NCBI GenBank assembly: GCA_024228935.1
Contig: JAAESX010000148.1
Coordinates: 1 to 64,000, forward strand
Direction of reading: 5' to 3'
Origin: Pseudomonadota bacterium
Lineage (GTDB): Bacteria; Myxococcota_A; UBA796; CAJQPC01
DNA length: 64,000 nt
A program made the translations under genes and the position numbers. Positions within the stretch are counted from its first letter, which is position 1. Every line of letters starts with the position of its first letter. The notes beneath the pieces were generated by a model. It made no database searches. It had not been told where the DNA came from and was given only the letters and a program-made list of their open reading frames with translations. Shown piece by piece: positions 24,332 to 33,325 of the stretch.

Positions 24332-25390
24332 TCAGTCGATGTCGTGGACCTGGCCGTCGAGGCCGATGCGCGAGGCGGCGTGCAGCAGGTGCGCCTGCGT
24401 GATGCCGTCGGGGTGAGCCGGCGGGACCAGCTCCCAGACGATGTCGCCCGCAGGCGTGATCTCGAGGAGACGGTCCGAGCTGACGACCAGCGTGTTCCCG
24501 TTCCCCAGGCGGTCGGCGTCGCGGATGGTGTCGACGCTCTCGTGCGACCAGGACCACAGGACCTCCTGCGTCGCGGTGTCGACCTCGATCAGGCGCTCGG
24601 GCGAGCGGGTCGCGAAGACCACGACGCCATCGCTCTGCCACTCGCAGGCGTGCGGCCGGCGGCCACGGATCTCGCCGCGTGAACGGAAGAGCGCGCTGCC
24701 CCCCGAATAGAGCGAGGTCTCTTCGATGAGTTCGCCCGAAGCGTCGATGACGCTCACGGCGTTGAAGTTCCGGATGCACATCGCGGTGCTCCCGTCGGCG
24801 CGGCGCTCCATCGCGTTGATGTGCATCCAGGCGCCGCCCTCATCGGAGACGTCGCGGTAGCGGTTGCCTTGGTACTCGATACCGCCGGACCAGCTCCAGA
24901 CGACCTCGCCGAGTCGGTTGACCTCCACGACCTGGGCGTCGCCCTGGCCGGCCCACGTGCGGGTGTAGACGGTGTTGCCGTTGTCGAGGCGGTCGACGTC
25001 GTGGCTCGCCTGGTCGTCCAGGTGCGACCAAAGCAGCTCGCCGGCGCGGTCGATCTCGTAGACGCCCTTGCCGTGGACCGAGAAGAGGATGCGATCGTGC
25101 TCGAGCACGCTCACGTCGGTCAGCGCGGGCGTCGAGCCCTGGACCCCGGCGACGATCTCGTCGGGAAGGACGTACTCCCAGACGATGTCGCCATCGCGGT
25201 CCAGCTCCAGGATGCGCTGGTTGTACTGCGGGTAGCTCAGACCGAGAACCGTCGTGCCGGCCTGCATGGCATCCGCGTCGTGCACGGTGACGTCGAACTC
25301 CGAGGCGGCGTCGGGCGTGACCGCGACGTCCGGCTGGGTGTCGGGAGTCGGCGCCTCGGTGGCGCAAGCAAGGGCGAAGAGGATGGACAT
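24332..25390 (-). CDS. Lipoprotein with arylsulfotransferase-type beta-propeller
   Basis: 352 residues. MSILFALAC is an eight-residue lipoprotein signal. The mature protein is built from about six repeats with ILELDRDGDIVWEYVLP, VYEIDRAGELLWSHL, VVEVNRLGEVVWSWS and LLEITPAGDIVWEL. This G(D/E)(I/V)xW pattern is characteristic of arylsulfotransferase (ASST)-like propellers. HDVDRLDNGNTVYT and DADRLGNGNTLVVSS are further family motifs. A sulfotransferase activity would need the catalytic His, which I cannot place with certainty; a binding role is equally possible. It probably follows the large repeat gene at 30735-25420 on the same transcript (29-bp gap). Confidence 0.75.
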   Translation of the reverse strand: MSILFALACATEAPTPDTQPDVAVTPDAASEFDVTVHDADAMQAGTTVLGLSYPQYNQRILELDRDGDIVWEYVLPDEIVAGVQGSTPALTDVSVLEHDRILFSVHGKGVYEIDRAGELLWSHLDDQASHDVDRLDNGNTVYTRTWAGQGDAQVVEVNRLGEVVWSWSGGIEYQGNRYRDVSDEGGAWMHINAMERRADGSTAMCIRNFNAVSVIDASGELIEETSLYSGGSALFRSRGEIRGRRPHACEWQSDGVVVFATRSPERLIEVDTATQEVLWSWSHESVDTIRDADRLGNGNTLVVSSDRLLEITPAGDIVWELVPPAHPDGITQAHLLHAASRIGLDGQVHDID

Positions 25391-25419
25391 GCGCGGGAGC
25401 CTCCACCGGCACTATGCCC

Positions 25420-28400
25420 TCACCGCGGCCCGGAATCCACCTTCGGCGCGATGTCTTTGCGGCGTCTTGTGATGAGCACGAGACCGAGCACCCACGGGCC
25501 GAGCGCCAGCTCGCCTCCACAGCCGCCGCAGCCCTCGTCGACGGTGTCCTCGCGGTATCCCTCCGGGAACCCGATGTACCGGGGGCCGGTGTCCTCGATC
25601 GCGGGCTCGGAGTCGACCGGCTCCGAGTCCTCCTCCGTGTCCTCCGGCGGGGCGGAGTCGCCCGTGTCCTCGCACAGTGCGTCCTCATCGATCGCGCCGT
25701 CGCAGTCGTCGTCCACGCGGTTGCAGTCGACCTCGGTCGCGCTCGGGCTCACGGTGGCCGAGGTGTCGTCGCAGTCGTCCCCTCCCCAGCCGCTCGCCAG
25801 GTGGCCGTCGCCGTCCTGATCGTAGTCGTCCCCACCGAGGCAGTCCTGGTCGATGCCGTCGTACCAGCGCTCGGGAGCGTCCCAGTAGGTCTCGGGGTCG
25901 GTGTCGTCGCAGTCGTCTCCGTCCCACTCCTCGGCGTCGTGTCCGTCGCCGTCCTGGTCGTAGTCGGAGAGCTCGTCGCAGTCCTGGTCGACCCCGTCGT
26001 ACCAGGCCTCCTCGGCGCCCGGATGGATGGTCGGATCGGCGTCGTCGCAGTCGTCGCCTCCCATCGCGGCGTCGGCGTACCCATCGCCGTCCGCGTCCAC
26101 CGCGTCGCCGCCGTCGCAGTCCTGGTCGATGCCGTCGTAGGACGTCTCCACGCACGTCGGGCACAGCGTCGCATCCGTGTCGTCGCAGTCGTCCCCGCCG
26201 TACACGTCGCTGTCGTGTCCGTCCCCGTCCGCGTCGTAGTCGCTCGCGCCGTCACAGTCCTGGTCGACACCGTCGTACCAGGTGTCCGTCGCGCCGATGT
26301 TCACGCTGGCATCGGTGTCGTCGCAGTCGTCCCCGCCGTACCAGGTCACCTGGTAGCCGTCGGCGTCCTGGTCGAAGTCGTCGGCCCCGTCGCAGTCGTG
26401 ATCGACGTCGTCGTACCAGTAGTCCGTGGCGTCCGGGCGGATGGTCCCGTCGGCGTCGTCGCAGTCGGCCCCGCCGTAGGCGTCGCTGTCCCAGCCGTCC
26501 AGGTCGCAGTCGTAGTCGCTGGCCTCGTCGCAGTCCTGATCGACGCCGTCGTAGCAGACCTCGGTCGCTCCTGGATGGATGGCCGCGTCGTCGTCGTCGC
26601 AGTCCAGCCCGCCGTGGTCCGTCGTGCGGTAGCCGTCGCTGTCGTCGTCCCACTCGTCGACGCCGTCGCAGTCCTCGTCGATGCCGTCGTCGTCGTCGCT
26701 CTCGGTGGCGTCGGGCGAGATGGACGCGTCCTCGTCGTCGCAGTCCAGCCCCCCGTACAGGTCGGAGTCGTAGCCGTCGACGTCCTGGTCGTAGTCGGAG
26801 TCCCCCGCGCAGTCGTTGTCCACGCCGTCGTACCAGGCGTCCGTCGCGCCCGGGTACGCCGACGCGTTGTGGTCGTCGCAGTCGGTCCCGCCGTAGTCCT
26901 CGGAGTCGTACCCGTCGCCGTCCGCGTCGTAGTCGGACTCGCCGTCGCAGTCGGAGTCGACGCCGTCGTAGTCGGTCTCGTCGGCGCCCGGGTAGGTGTC
27001 CGCGTCCACGTCGTCGCAGTCCTCGCCCTCCTCCCACTCGCCGTCGCCGTCCCAGCTGTAGCCGTCGCCGTCGGCGTCGTACTCGTCGGTGTCGTCGCAG
27101 TTCTCGTCTTCGCCGTCGTAGTAGGTCTCCGCCGCGCCGGGGTACTTGTCCGCGTCCTCGTCGTCGCAGTCGTCCCCGCCGTAGACGTCGCTGTCGTAGC
27201 CGTCCCCGTCCGCGTCGTAGTCGCTGGCGCCGTCGCAGTCCTGGTCGACGCCGTCGTAATACGTCTCCTCGGCGTCTGGGCTCTGGGTCGCATCACCGTC
27301 GTCGCAGTCGTCGCCCAGGTCCCAGCCGTCGCCGTCGGCGTCGTAATCGGACTCGCCGTCGCAGTCCCCATCGACGCCGTCGTAGTACGTCTCGGTGTTG
27401 CCCGGGTAGGCGTCGGCGTTGGCGTCGTCGCAGTCCCCTTCGGACTCGGTGTAGCCGTCGCCATCGCCGTCATCGAGGCCCAGCTCGGACAGCCGCACGT
27501 CGTCCAGGCCCCAGTCGTCGCCGGTCGGGCCGGTGATGACGAGGCTGTCGATGCCGTACTCATAGACGAACCCGCGGAAGCTCGAGGTGTCGTCCTCGGA
27601 GACCGTCAGCGTGTCCGCGTACATGTGGACCGAGCCGTAGTAGCCGTCGAAGGTGAACGTGCCGACGCCGTCGAACAGGTCGAAAGCCACGGCCGTCTGC
27701 TTCTCCTCGAAGTCGAGCGTGACCACGCTGGCATCGGCCTGGCCGGCCTGGGTGTCGTTGGCGCCGGCCCCGTCGACATCCGTGACGACCTCGATGTCCT
27801 CGTTCATCAGGATGCCGAGCTCGGTGTAGTCGTCGTCGACGAGGTCCCCCGCCGTCAGGTCCTCGAAGTCGATCTCCTCGACCGTGATGCCCGCGTCCGT
27901 CTCCCAGGTCGGCTCGTCCGTGTAGGTCTCCGACGTGCCCCCATCCACGACGTCGTCGCAGTCGTCGTCGACGCCGTTGGAGACGTCCTCGGTCTCCCCT
28001 GGGTTGACGTCCGCGTTCCCGTCGTCGCAGTCCCCGTCCGCTCCGGAGTACCCGTCGCCATCGCGGTCCGACTCCGTGGCCCAGACGACGCCGATGTCGT
28101 CCAGGCCCCAGGCGTCGTCGAAGGTGCCCTCGATGCGGACGTACCGGACCGGCTCGCTGAAGACGACGCCCACGAACCGTCCGCCAGCGAGGTCCTGGCC
28201 GTCGTGGTCGATCCGAAGCGAGCCTCTGCTGGTCAGCAGGTCGGACGTGTCGGCCGTGTAGGCCTGGAGGCGGACGCTGTCCTCGGAGTCCAGGAGCTGG
28301 AACGACAGCGCGTCCACGTCGTCGTCGAACGTGAGCAGGAGCGCGTTCTCGGTGCTCCCGGTGACGACCTTGGCTCCGAGCGTGCCCTTGGGATCCGCGC

Positions 28401-30735
28401 CGTGGACGGGGCTGGCGGCGACCACGCTCCCGCTGGCCGTGAACTCCAGCCCGTTGCTGCTGTAGTGGGTGGAGAGGTCGGCCGCGCTCGTGGCGTCCTC
28501 GAAGTCGAACGTCTCGACCGTCGTCGTGCCCAGGATGTCGTCGGTGTCCCAGGCCCACAGCTCGTCGTCGAGCCGCAGCGCGTAGGCCCCGTCGTGCCAG
28601 CCGTCACAGTCGTTGTCGATGGTGAAGTCACCGGTGTCGAGCCCGGTGTCCTCGTCGTTGCCCGGGTAGGCGTCGGCGTTGTCGTCGTCACAGTCCGGCC
28701 CATCCGAGGCGACCGCGACCAGCCCGTCCCCGTCGTCGTCCAGCCAGGAGGGCGCGTACGGCCAGATGCTGACGATGCCGTTGAGCGTCCCGCTGGAGAC
28801 GCTCGAGGTCGCTCCGGGGGCCACGACCTCGCCCAGCCCGTCGCCGTCGTGGTCGGCGAGCACGGTGAGCGCGATGCCGACGCCGCCGGCCGAGTAGCTG
28901 CCGAGGAGTGCGTGGTCCGCGTCGCCGACGTCGGCGGTCGAGGAGCTGGGCAGGCCCCGGAAGACCCAGGCCGCGCCTGCGCTGGACTGCGCGCCCTCGC
29001 CGCCCACGACCAGGTCGACGGTGGCGTCGCCGTCCAGGTCTCCGGCCGCCAGCCCGCTGCCGACCTTCTGATGGCTGTCGTCGCCTTCGATGATGCCGTC
29101 GGCGTCTGCAGCGGCGTAGGAGCCGGAAAGCGAGCTCCCGTCCTCGAAGACGTACACGACGCCCGCATCCGAGCCGCCACCGTCGTCGCGAGGAGCCCCC
29201 AGGAAGAGGTCCGCGAAGCCGTCTCCGTCGACATCGGCGAGCAGGATCGAGGTTCCGAGGTAGTCGAGCGAGCTGTCCCCGACGACGTCCGCGGCCGCGA
29301 CCGTCGCGATGTCGTTCGAGCCCGTGTACGCGTCGCCGAGCACCAGGTAGCCGCGACCGGCGTCCGTGGCGGCGGAGTCCGACAAGCGGCTTCCGATGGC
29401 GATGTCGGCTTGCCCGTCCCCATCGGCGTCCGCTCCAGAGAGCGCCTCCCCCAGGCTGTCGCCGGCGGTCTCGCCCTCGATCGCGGCCTCGCCAGCCAGG
29501 TCGACCGTGCCGGAGATCGTGCCGCCGTACCAGATGTGGACGGCGCCAGCGTTGGTGTAGGCGGCGTCGTCTCCAGGGGCTCCGACGAGCAGATCGTCAA
29601 CACCATCCCCGTCGATGTCGCCGGGGGACATGACCGCGGTCCCGGCCTTGGGCTTGCTCGAGCTCGCCGAGCCCGTCAGCACCATGTCCCGGTCCACGGG
29701 CGCGTCGATCGAGCCCGAGAACGCAGCGTTCGCGAACACGTGCACCGCGCCCGCGTCGACCGCAGCGTCATCGGCTCGGGGTGCTCCGATGGCCACATCG
29801 ACCAACCCGTCCCCGTCCAGATCGGCGAGCGCCACGCCGGCCCCGGTCTCGTCGCCGGAGTCCCCCTCGAACACCGCCGTCGCCGAGTCGGTGTCTCCGC
29901 TCGAGGGGCTCGACCCGCCGAACACGAGCCAGACTGCGTCGCCCTCGGCCGCGCCCATCGCGACGTCACTGTAGCCGTCGCCGTTGATGTCCGCGCCGTC
30001 GACGGCCCCGGCCAGGTAGACGTCGTCGTCGGCGCCGTACCAGTACCAGCCGGTCGTGTAGAGCTGGACCTCGGGCGCACCGGCACGAGCCTCGGGCTCG
30101 GAGAACCAGCCGCTGACCTCGTCTGAGAGTCCGCCCGAGCACGACCACTCGAGCCCCGCCGTCGACGAGCCCTGCACCCCGATGACCGCGCCGACGCCGC
30201 CGTCGTAGGCCTTGTCGCCGAAGTCGATGTCCTCGTGCACCACGACGACCTGGTCGGTGGCCTCCTGGAACCAGACCTGGACCTGACCCGTCCCGGTCGC
30301 CGAGCCCGGCGAGAAGTCCTGCCAGTCGAGCACGACGAGGCGGTTGGGGTACCGGCCCAGCGTGGCGCCGCGGACGGTCGCGCCGGTCAGGTCGTCCCAG
30401 TACGCGGCCACCCCGGACCAGGAGCCGCCGGCCGGACAGCTCGCCGAGGTGGACGCCTGGTCGCCCTGGAAGAACGCGGTGCCGTTGTCGCCGACGTGGA
30501 GCGTGTCCTCGTCGGACCCGTACCAGTCGACCTCGAACGGGAGCTCGACCAGCCCCGTGTCGCCCGAGGACGCCAGCAGGTCGCCCTCGTCGTCGATGTC
30601 GAGCGCGACGTGAGGAGGGCCGTCTGTCTCCTCGGACGTGATGTACTCGATGCCGCCGCTGTCCGGACCGCCCGTCGCGGCCCAGACCGTCGGCACGAGC
30701 AGCGCCAGCAGGACGATGGGGAGAGGGCGGCGCAC
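25420..30735 (-). CDS. Giant secreted acidic protein: FG-GAP repeats, MopE-type metal-binding repeats, C-terminal Cys/Gly anchor
   Basis: 1,771 residues. MRRPLPIVLLALLVPTVWAA is a standard Sec signal. Residues about 20-240 form a beta-rich domain. About 245-670 hold seven FG-GAP-type calcium repeats (ADLDGDGLVDVAIGAP and similar), as in integrin-like propellers. After two isolated MopE motifs and two FEDxT-type jelly-roll-like domains, residues about 1090-1690 are 13 tandem repeats of about 46 residues with the core DCDD...PGA.E.YDG.D.DCDG.SDYD.DGDGY. These match the Cu/Ca-binding MopE repeat family expanded in myxobacteria. The end GCGGCGGE, a TM helix and RRRK form a sorting signal of the MYXO-CTERM type. 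Expected at the cell surface. The repeats lie 15 bp downstream of the interrupted paralogue. Confidence 0.85.
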   Translation of the reverse strand: MRRPLPIVLLALLVPTVWAATGGPDSGGIEYITSEETDGPPHVALDIDDEGDLLASSGDTGLVELPFEVDWYGSDEDTLHVGDNGTAFFQGDQASTSASCPAGGSWSGVAAYWDDLTGATVRGATLGRYPNRLVVLDWQDFSPGSATGTGQVQVWFQEATDQVVVVHEDIDFGDKAYDGGVGAVIGVQGSSTAGLEWSCSGGLSDEVSGWFSEPEARAGAPEVQLYTTGWYWYGADDDVYLAGAVDGADINGDGYSDVAMGAAEGDAVWLVFGGSSPSSGDTDSATAVFEGDSGDETGAGVALADLDGDGLVDVAIGAPRADDAAVDAGAVHVFANAAFSGSIDAPVDRDMVLTGSASSSKPKAGTAVMSPGDIDGDGVDDLLVGAPGDDAAYTNAGAVHIWYGGTISGTVDLAGEAAIEGETAGDSLGEALSGADADGDGQADIAIGSRLSDSAATDAGRGYLVLGDAYTGSNDIATVAAADVVGDSSLDYLGTSILLADVDGDGFADLFLGAPRDDGGGSDAGVVYVFEDGSSLSGSYAAADADGIIEGDDSHQKVGSGLAAGDLDGDATVDLVVGGEGAQSSAGAAWVFRGLPSSSTADVGDADHALLGSYSAGGVGIALTVLADHDGDGLGEVVAPGATSSVSSGTLNGIVSIWPYAPSWLDDDGDGLVAVASDGPDCDDDNADAYPGNDEDTGLDTGDFTIDNDCDGWHDGAYALRLDDELWAWDTDDILGTTTVETFDFEDATSAADLSTHYSSNGLEFTASGSVVAASPVHGADPKGTLGAKVVTGSTENALLLTFDDDVDALSFQLLDSEDSVRLQAYTADTSDLLTSRGSLRIDHDGQDLAGGRFVGVVFSEPVRYVRIEGTFDDAWGLDDIGVVWATESDRDGDGYSGADGDCDDGNADVNPGETEDVSNGVDDDCDDVVDGGTSETYTDEPTWETDAGITVEEIDFEDLTAGDLVDDDYTELGILMNEDIEVVTDVDGAGANDTQAGQADASVVTLDFEEKQTAVAFDLFDGVGTFTFDGYYGSVHMYADTLTVSEDDTSSFRGFVYEYGIDSLVITGPTGDDWGLDDVRLSELGLDDGDGDGYTESEGDCDDANADAYPGNTETYYDGVDGDCDGESDYDADGDGWDLGDDCDDGDATQSPDAEETYYDGVDQDCDGASDYDADGDGYDSDVYGGDDCDDEDADKYPGAAETYYDGEDENCDDTDEYDADGDGYSWDGDGEWEEGEDCDDVDADTYPGADETDYDGVDSDCDGESDYDADGDGYDSEDYGGTDCDDHNASAYPGATDAWYDGVDNDCAGDSDYDQDVDGYDSDLYGGLDCDDEDASISPDATESDDDDGIDEDCDGVDEWDDDSDGYRTTDHGGLDCDDDDAAIHPGATEVCYDGVDQDCDEASDYDCDLDGWDSDAYGGADCDDADGTIRPDATDYWYDDVDHDCDGADDFDQDADGYQVTWYGGDDCDDTDASVNIGATDTWYDGVDQDCDGASDYDADGDGHDSDVYGGDDCDDTDATLCPTCVETSYDGIDQDCDGGDAVDADGDGYADAAMGGDDCDDADPTIHPGAEEAWYDGVDQDCDELSDYDQDGDGHDAEEWDGDDCDDTDPETYWDAPERWYDGIDQDCLGGDDYDQDGDGHLASGWGGDDCDDTSATVSPSATEVDCNRVDDDCDGAIDEDALCEDTGDSAPPEDTEEDSEPVDSEPAIEDTGPRYIGFPEGYREDTVDEGCGGCGGELALGPWVLGLVLITRRRKDIAPKVDSGPR
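25677..27474 (-). repeat. 13 imperfect tandem repeats of about 138 bp (MopE-type)
   Basis: Each unit encodes about 46 residues; on the plus strand the block is recognisable from frequent TCGTCGCAGTC elements. Units differ by substitutions and a few in-frame indels (unit 4 carries a nine-residue acidic insertion, unit 10 has CPTC in place of the PGA core). Cysteines of DCDD and DCDG are kept in nearly every unit. Codon-level divergence shows the array is old rather than freshly amplified. Confidence 0.9.
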
Positions 30736-30750
30736 CCCCGCAGGATACCG

Positions 30751-32469
30751 CTACCAGGCGGTGTCGCCGACCGGAAGCAGCGCGGCCCAGCCACCCCACG
30801 AGTCGCCCAGCATCGAGCTGTCGTCGTCCGAGTAGCCGGCTGCGGAGCCCCAGAAGATGGTCGCGTCCTCGCCGCCGTAGGGCGCGGGAAACAGCAGCTC
30901 GGGGTAGCCGTCGCCGTCCAGGTCCCCGACGTTCACCTCGCCCGGGGCGTGCGTGCTCAGGTCGTCCGAGAGACAGAGCCCGTGGGTCGAGCCCCAGTAG
31001 ACGTGCGAGGTCGTGTCCTGACCGCCGGAGTCGCTCCAGGCGCCGGGGACGATGAGCTCGTCGGCCACGTCCCCGTCCAGGTCGAAGGCCTCGACGCCGT
31101 AGCTGGCGTGACCGCCGAGTTCGGTCACGTCCGAGGCGTCGAACTGGCCCTCGTCGCTCCAGTAGACGTAGGTCGGGTGGTCGTAGCCCACGTCGCCGTA
31201 GAAGCTGCCGAAGGCCAGGTCACTCCAGCCGTCGCCGTCGAAGTCGCCGACGGTCAGGCCGTGCGTTTAGCTGGTCGGGAGCGAGGTCGTGTCCGCGGTG
31301 CTGAAGCCGGTCCCGCTGTTCCAGTAGATGATGGAGTCGATCTGCCAGTCGCCCGTGTTCTCGGTGCTGTTGGCGAAGACCAGGTCGTCGAGTCCGTCCT
31401 GGTCCAGGTCGGCCACGGCGACGCCGCGACAGCCAGCGGTCGGGAGCGAGGTGGTGTCGCCATCCGAGAAGCCGCCGGAGCTGCCCCAGAAGATGGTCGA
31501 GGGGACCTCGTACCAGAGCTCGCTGGCGCTGTCGTCGTAGTAGTTGCAGACGACCAGGTCGCTGTAGCCGTCACCGTCGAGGTCGCTCGAGACAGCCTCC
31601 CAGGCGCCGTACGTGGTGAGGTCGGTCGAGGTCGCGAAGCCCGTGGCGCTGCCCCAGTGGATGGTGCTCTGCTGCTCGAAGCCGGCGTTGCCGTACGCGT
31701 TCGACTCGCTGAAGAACAGGTCGACCCAGCCATCCTGGTCGAGGTCGTCGGCCAGGACCTGGACCGGGCCGACGGTGTCGAAGTCGGAGCGATCGCCGTC
31801 GGACCAGCCGGACGAGGAGCCCCAGTAGACGAAGCTCTGGGTCTCGCGCGGCATGGAGTCGTCGGTGGTCACGACCGTGACCAGGTCCACGAAGCCGTCC
31901 TGGTCGAGGTCCTTCGCGGCGCCGGCCCAGGCGCAGTCGGTGGTCAGCGTCGAGGGCGTGACCGAGCTGAATTCGGAGCTGTCGCCGTAGTAGACGAAGT
32001 CGTCGCCGCAGTAGCCGCCGGTCTGGGTCCAGTACACGGCGTAGACGAGGTCGGCCTCGCCGTCGCAGTTGGCGTCGGCGCAGGAGATCGTGCCGTCGGT
32101 GTCGTCGCAGTCGGTGTCGTCGGCCACGTGGCCCGAGGGGGCCTCGCAGGCATCCGTCGTGCTGGCGGCGTCGCCGAACCCGTCGCTGTCGGCGTCGCCG
32201 TACCAGGTCGTGGTGTCCCACACCTCGGCGTCCAGGTCGTCGCAGTCGTCCGAGCTGGTGACCGCGTAGTCGGGCTGCTCGCAGGCCTCGACGACCTGGT
32301 CGGGGTCGCCGTGACCGTCGCCGTCGGCGTCCAGGTAGAAGGTCTGGAGGTCCTCGACGGCACAATCGCAGTCGACCTCGGGCTCGGAGTCGGTGAGCGC
32401 GGCGGTGTCTTCCTGGGCGGAGTCCCCAGGGTCGGTGCCGGTGCAGGCGAGAGCGAGGAAGATGAGCAT
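30751..32469 (-). pseudogene. FG-GAP/VCBS-repeat lipoprotein interrupted by in-frame TAA
   Basis: From ATG 32469 (AGGAGG 5 bp upstream) 400 residues read to a TAA at 31267-31269: MLIFLALAC (short lipoprotein signal), two MopE-like Asp/Cys motifs, then repeats of about 60 residues with VYWGSSSGWSDGD and DLDQDGFVDLV. The same frame continues after the TAA with THGLTVGDFDGDGWSDLAFG, completing the interrupted repeat, and runs through two to three further repeats to a stop at 30751. The second half has no ribosome-binding site of its own. So the gene is either a recent pseudogene, a readthrough product or a base error in the assembly. It lies 15 bp upstream of the giant repeat gene. Confidence 0.8.
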
Positions 32470-32572
32470 GGGACCTCCTGAGGATGGCGGGAGCATGGCC
32501 TGTTTCGGCTGTTGGGGGATCCCCCGCGGTCCTACATGGGGGCGACCGTCGCGGACACCGCAGTCGAGCGGA

Positions 32573-32620
32573 CGAGCAGTCGAGCAGTCGAGCAGTCGAG
32601 CAGTCGAGCAGTCGAGCAGT
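32573..32620 (+). repeat. 8-bp tandem repeat, six perfect copies
   Basis: Six perfect copies of CGAGCAGT, followed by the partial CGAGTGAG. It lies about 105 bp upstream of the start of the interrupted FG-GAP lipoprotein gene. A perfect short array of this type is prone to slippage and could vary between strains. Confidence 0.95.
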
Positions 32621-32716
32621 CGAGTGAGCGAAGGTGCGATGAGTGGGCTCGCTACCTCGCGTCCGTCTCTGGAAGTGCGCTGGACACGATCTGTCCTACC
32701 GCTCGTGCTGTGGGCC

Positions 32717-32793
32717 GGCCGACTTCGTCGGCTTTCGGCCAAGGACGTACGGTAGCCATGCTCGACCGGCTCGTACCTCGCTCGGTCTCCGCG
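32717..32793 (+). repeat. Intergenic repeat element, copy 2
   Basis: Starts with GGCCGACTTCGTCGGCT (17 bases identical to 17845-17861) and ends with CGGTCTCCGCG (identical to 17954-17964), followed in both places by a GCGACGGGC block and a run of GGCTTCGGGC-like dyads. The spacing between the two blocks is shorter here than in copy 1. Confidence 0.55.
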
Positions 32794-33080
32794 TGGCCCC
32801 GCGACGGGCTTCGGCCCTTTGGGCCGGCTCGCCCTTCGGCTCGTGTTCCCAGCAGCGAACTCCGCCGCACTACGCTCCAGAGCAAGGGGGGTATGCAAAG
32901 GGGGGAACGCAGTTCCTCCCTTGCTGTAGGGCGTCAACGCGAGCGGCGAAGCCGTGGGCGAAAGCCCATCGGCGGCGCCAGCCGTCGATGGGACGTACGG
33001 GCACGAACGGAGGCACCCGCCGAGGACGCAGGCGAGGAACGAGCCGATGCGCGGCCGCAGCGCGAAGCGCAGAGAAATGA

Positions 33081-33117
33081 GTGCGCCCGGCCCCCCATCT
33101 ACGGAGGCCGGGCGCAC
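33081..33117. terminator. Strong 12-bp hairpin, possible terminator
   Basis: GTGCGCCCGGCC and GGCCGGGCGCAC pair perfectly over 12 bp around a 13-nt loop. No T-run follows on either side, so intrinsic termination is not certain. On the minus strand it lies 209 bp beyond the stop of the His-rich protein gene, which fits a terminator for that gene. Confidence 0.5.
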
Positions 33118-33325
33118 CGGAAAGCGTCAGATGGGGCTCACGACGACCGCTTTGCCCGAGGTTCCCTGAATCGAATGTGAGGCCGAAGGGCCGCGCCACC
33201 TCGCTTGCCGGTTCATGCATGGAACGTCCGAAGTGCCCGCTCATTTCACCAGCGATCCCAGAAAGATCTTTCGTGACGAGCCGTTCACACCACGTGCACA
33301 TCTCCTGCACACGCGGACGAAACGC

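Larger units (their letters stand above)
32470..33325. other. 850-bp non-coding region with repeats and hairpins
   Basis: Several frames are open on both strands, but none has a family resemblance, codon bias or ribosome-binding site, and their products are Arg/Ser-rich low-complexity. It contains an 8-bp tandem array (32573-32620), the second copy of an intergenic element (32717-32793), GC-rich dyads around 32808-32850, and a strong hairpin (33081-33117). The right part (33220-33325) is less GC-rich. It separates two minus-strand genes and should hold the promoter of the interrupted FG-GAP gene. Confidence 0.65.

Noticed and set aside
25677..27474. CRISPR-like regular repeats
   Set aside because: Repeats are coding (about 138 bp, in frame) with no unique spacers between them.
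25414..30126. Very long open frames on the plus strand opposite the giant repeat gene (up to 1,570 codons)
   Set aside because: They are the antisense of GAC/GAT-rich MopE and FG-GAP repeats in a high-GC gene; products are Val/Arg-rich low complexity with no start signals.
32512..33180. 222-codon plus-strand frame in the non-coding spacer
   Set aside because: Composition is Arg/Ser-rich, it runs through the 8-bp repeat array and the hairpin, and has no ribosome-binding site.
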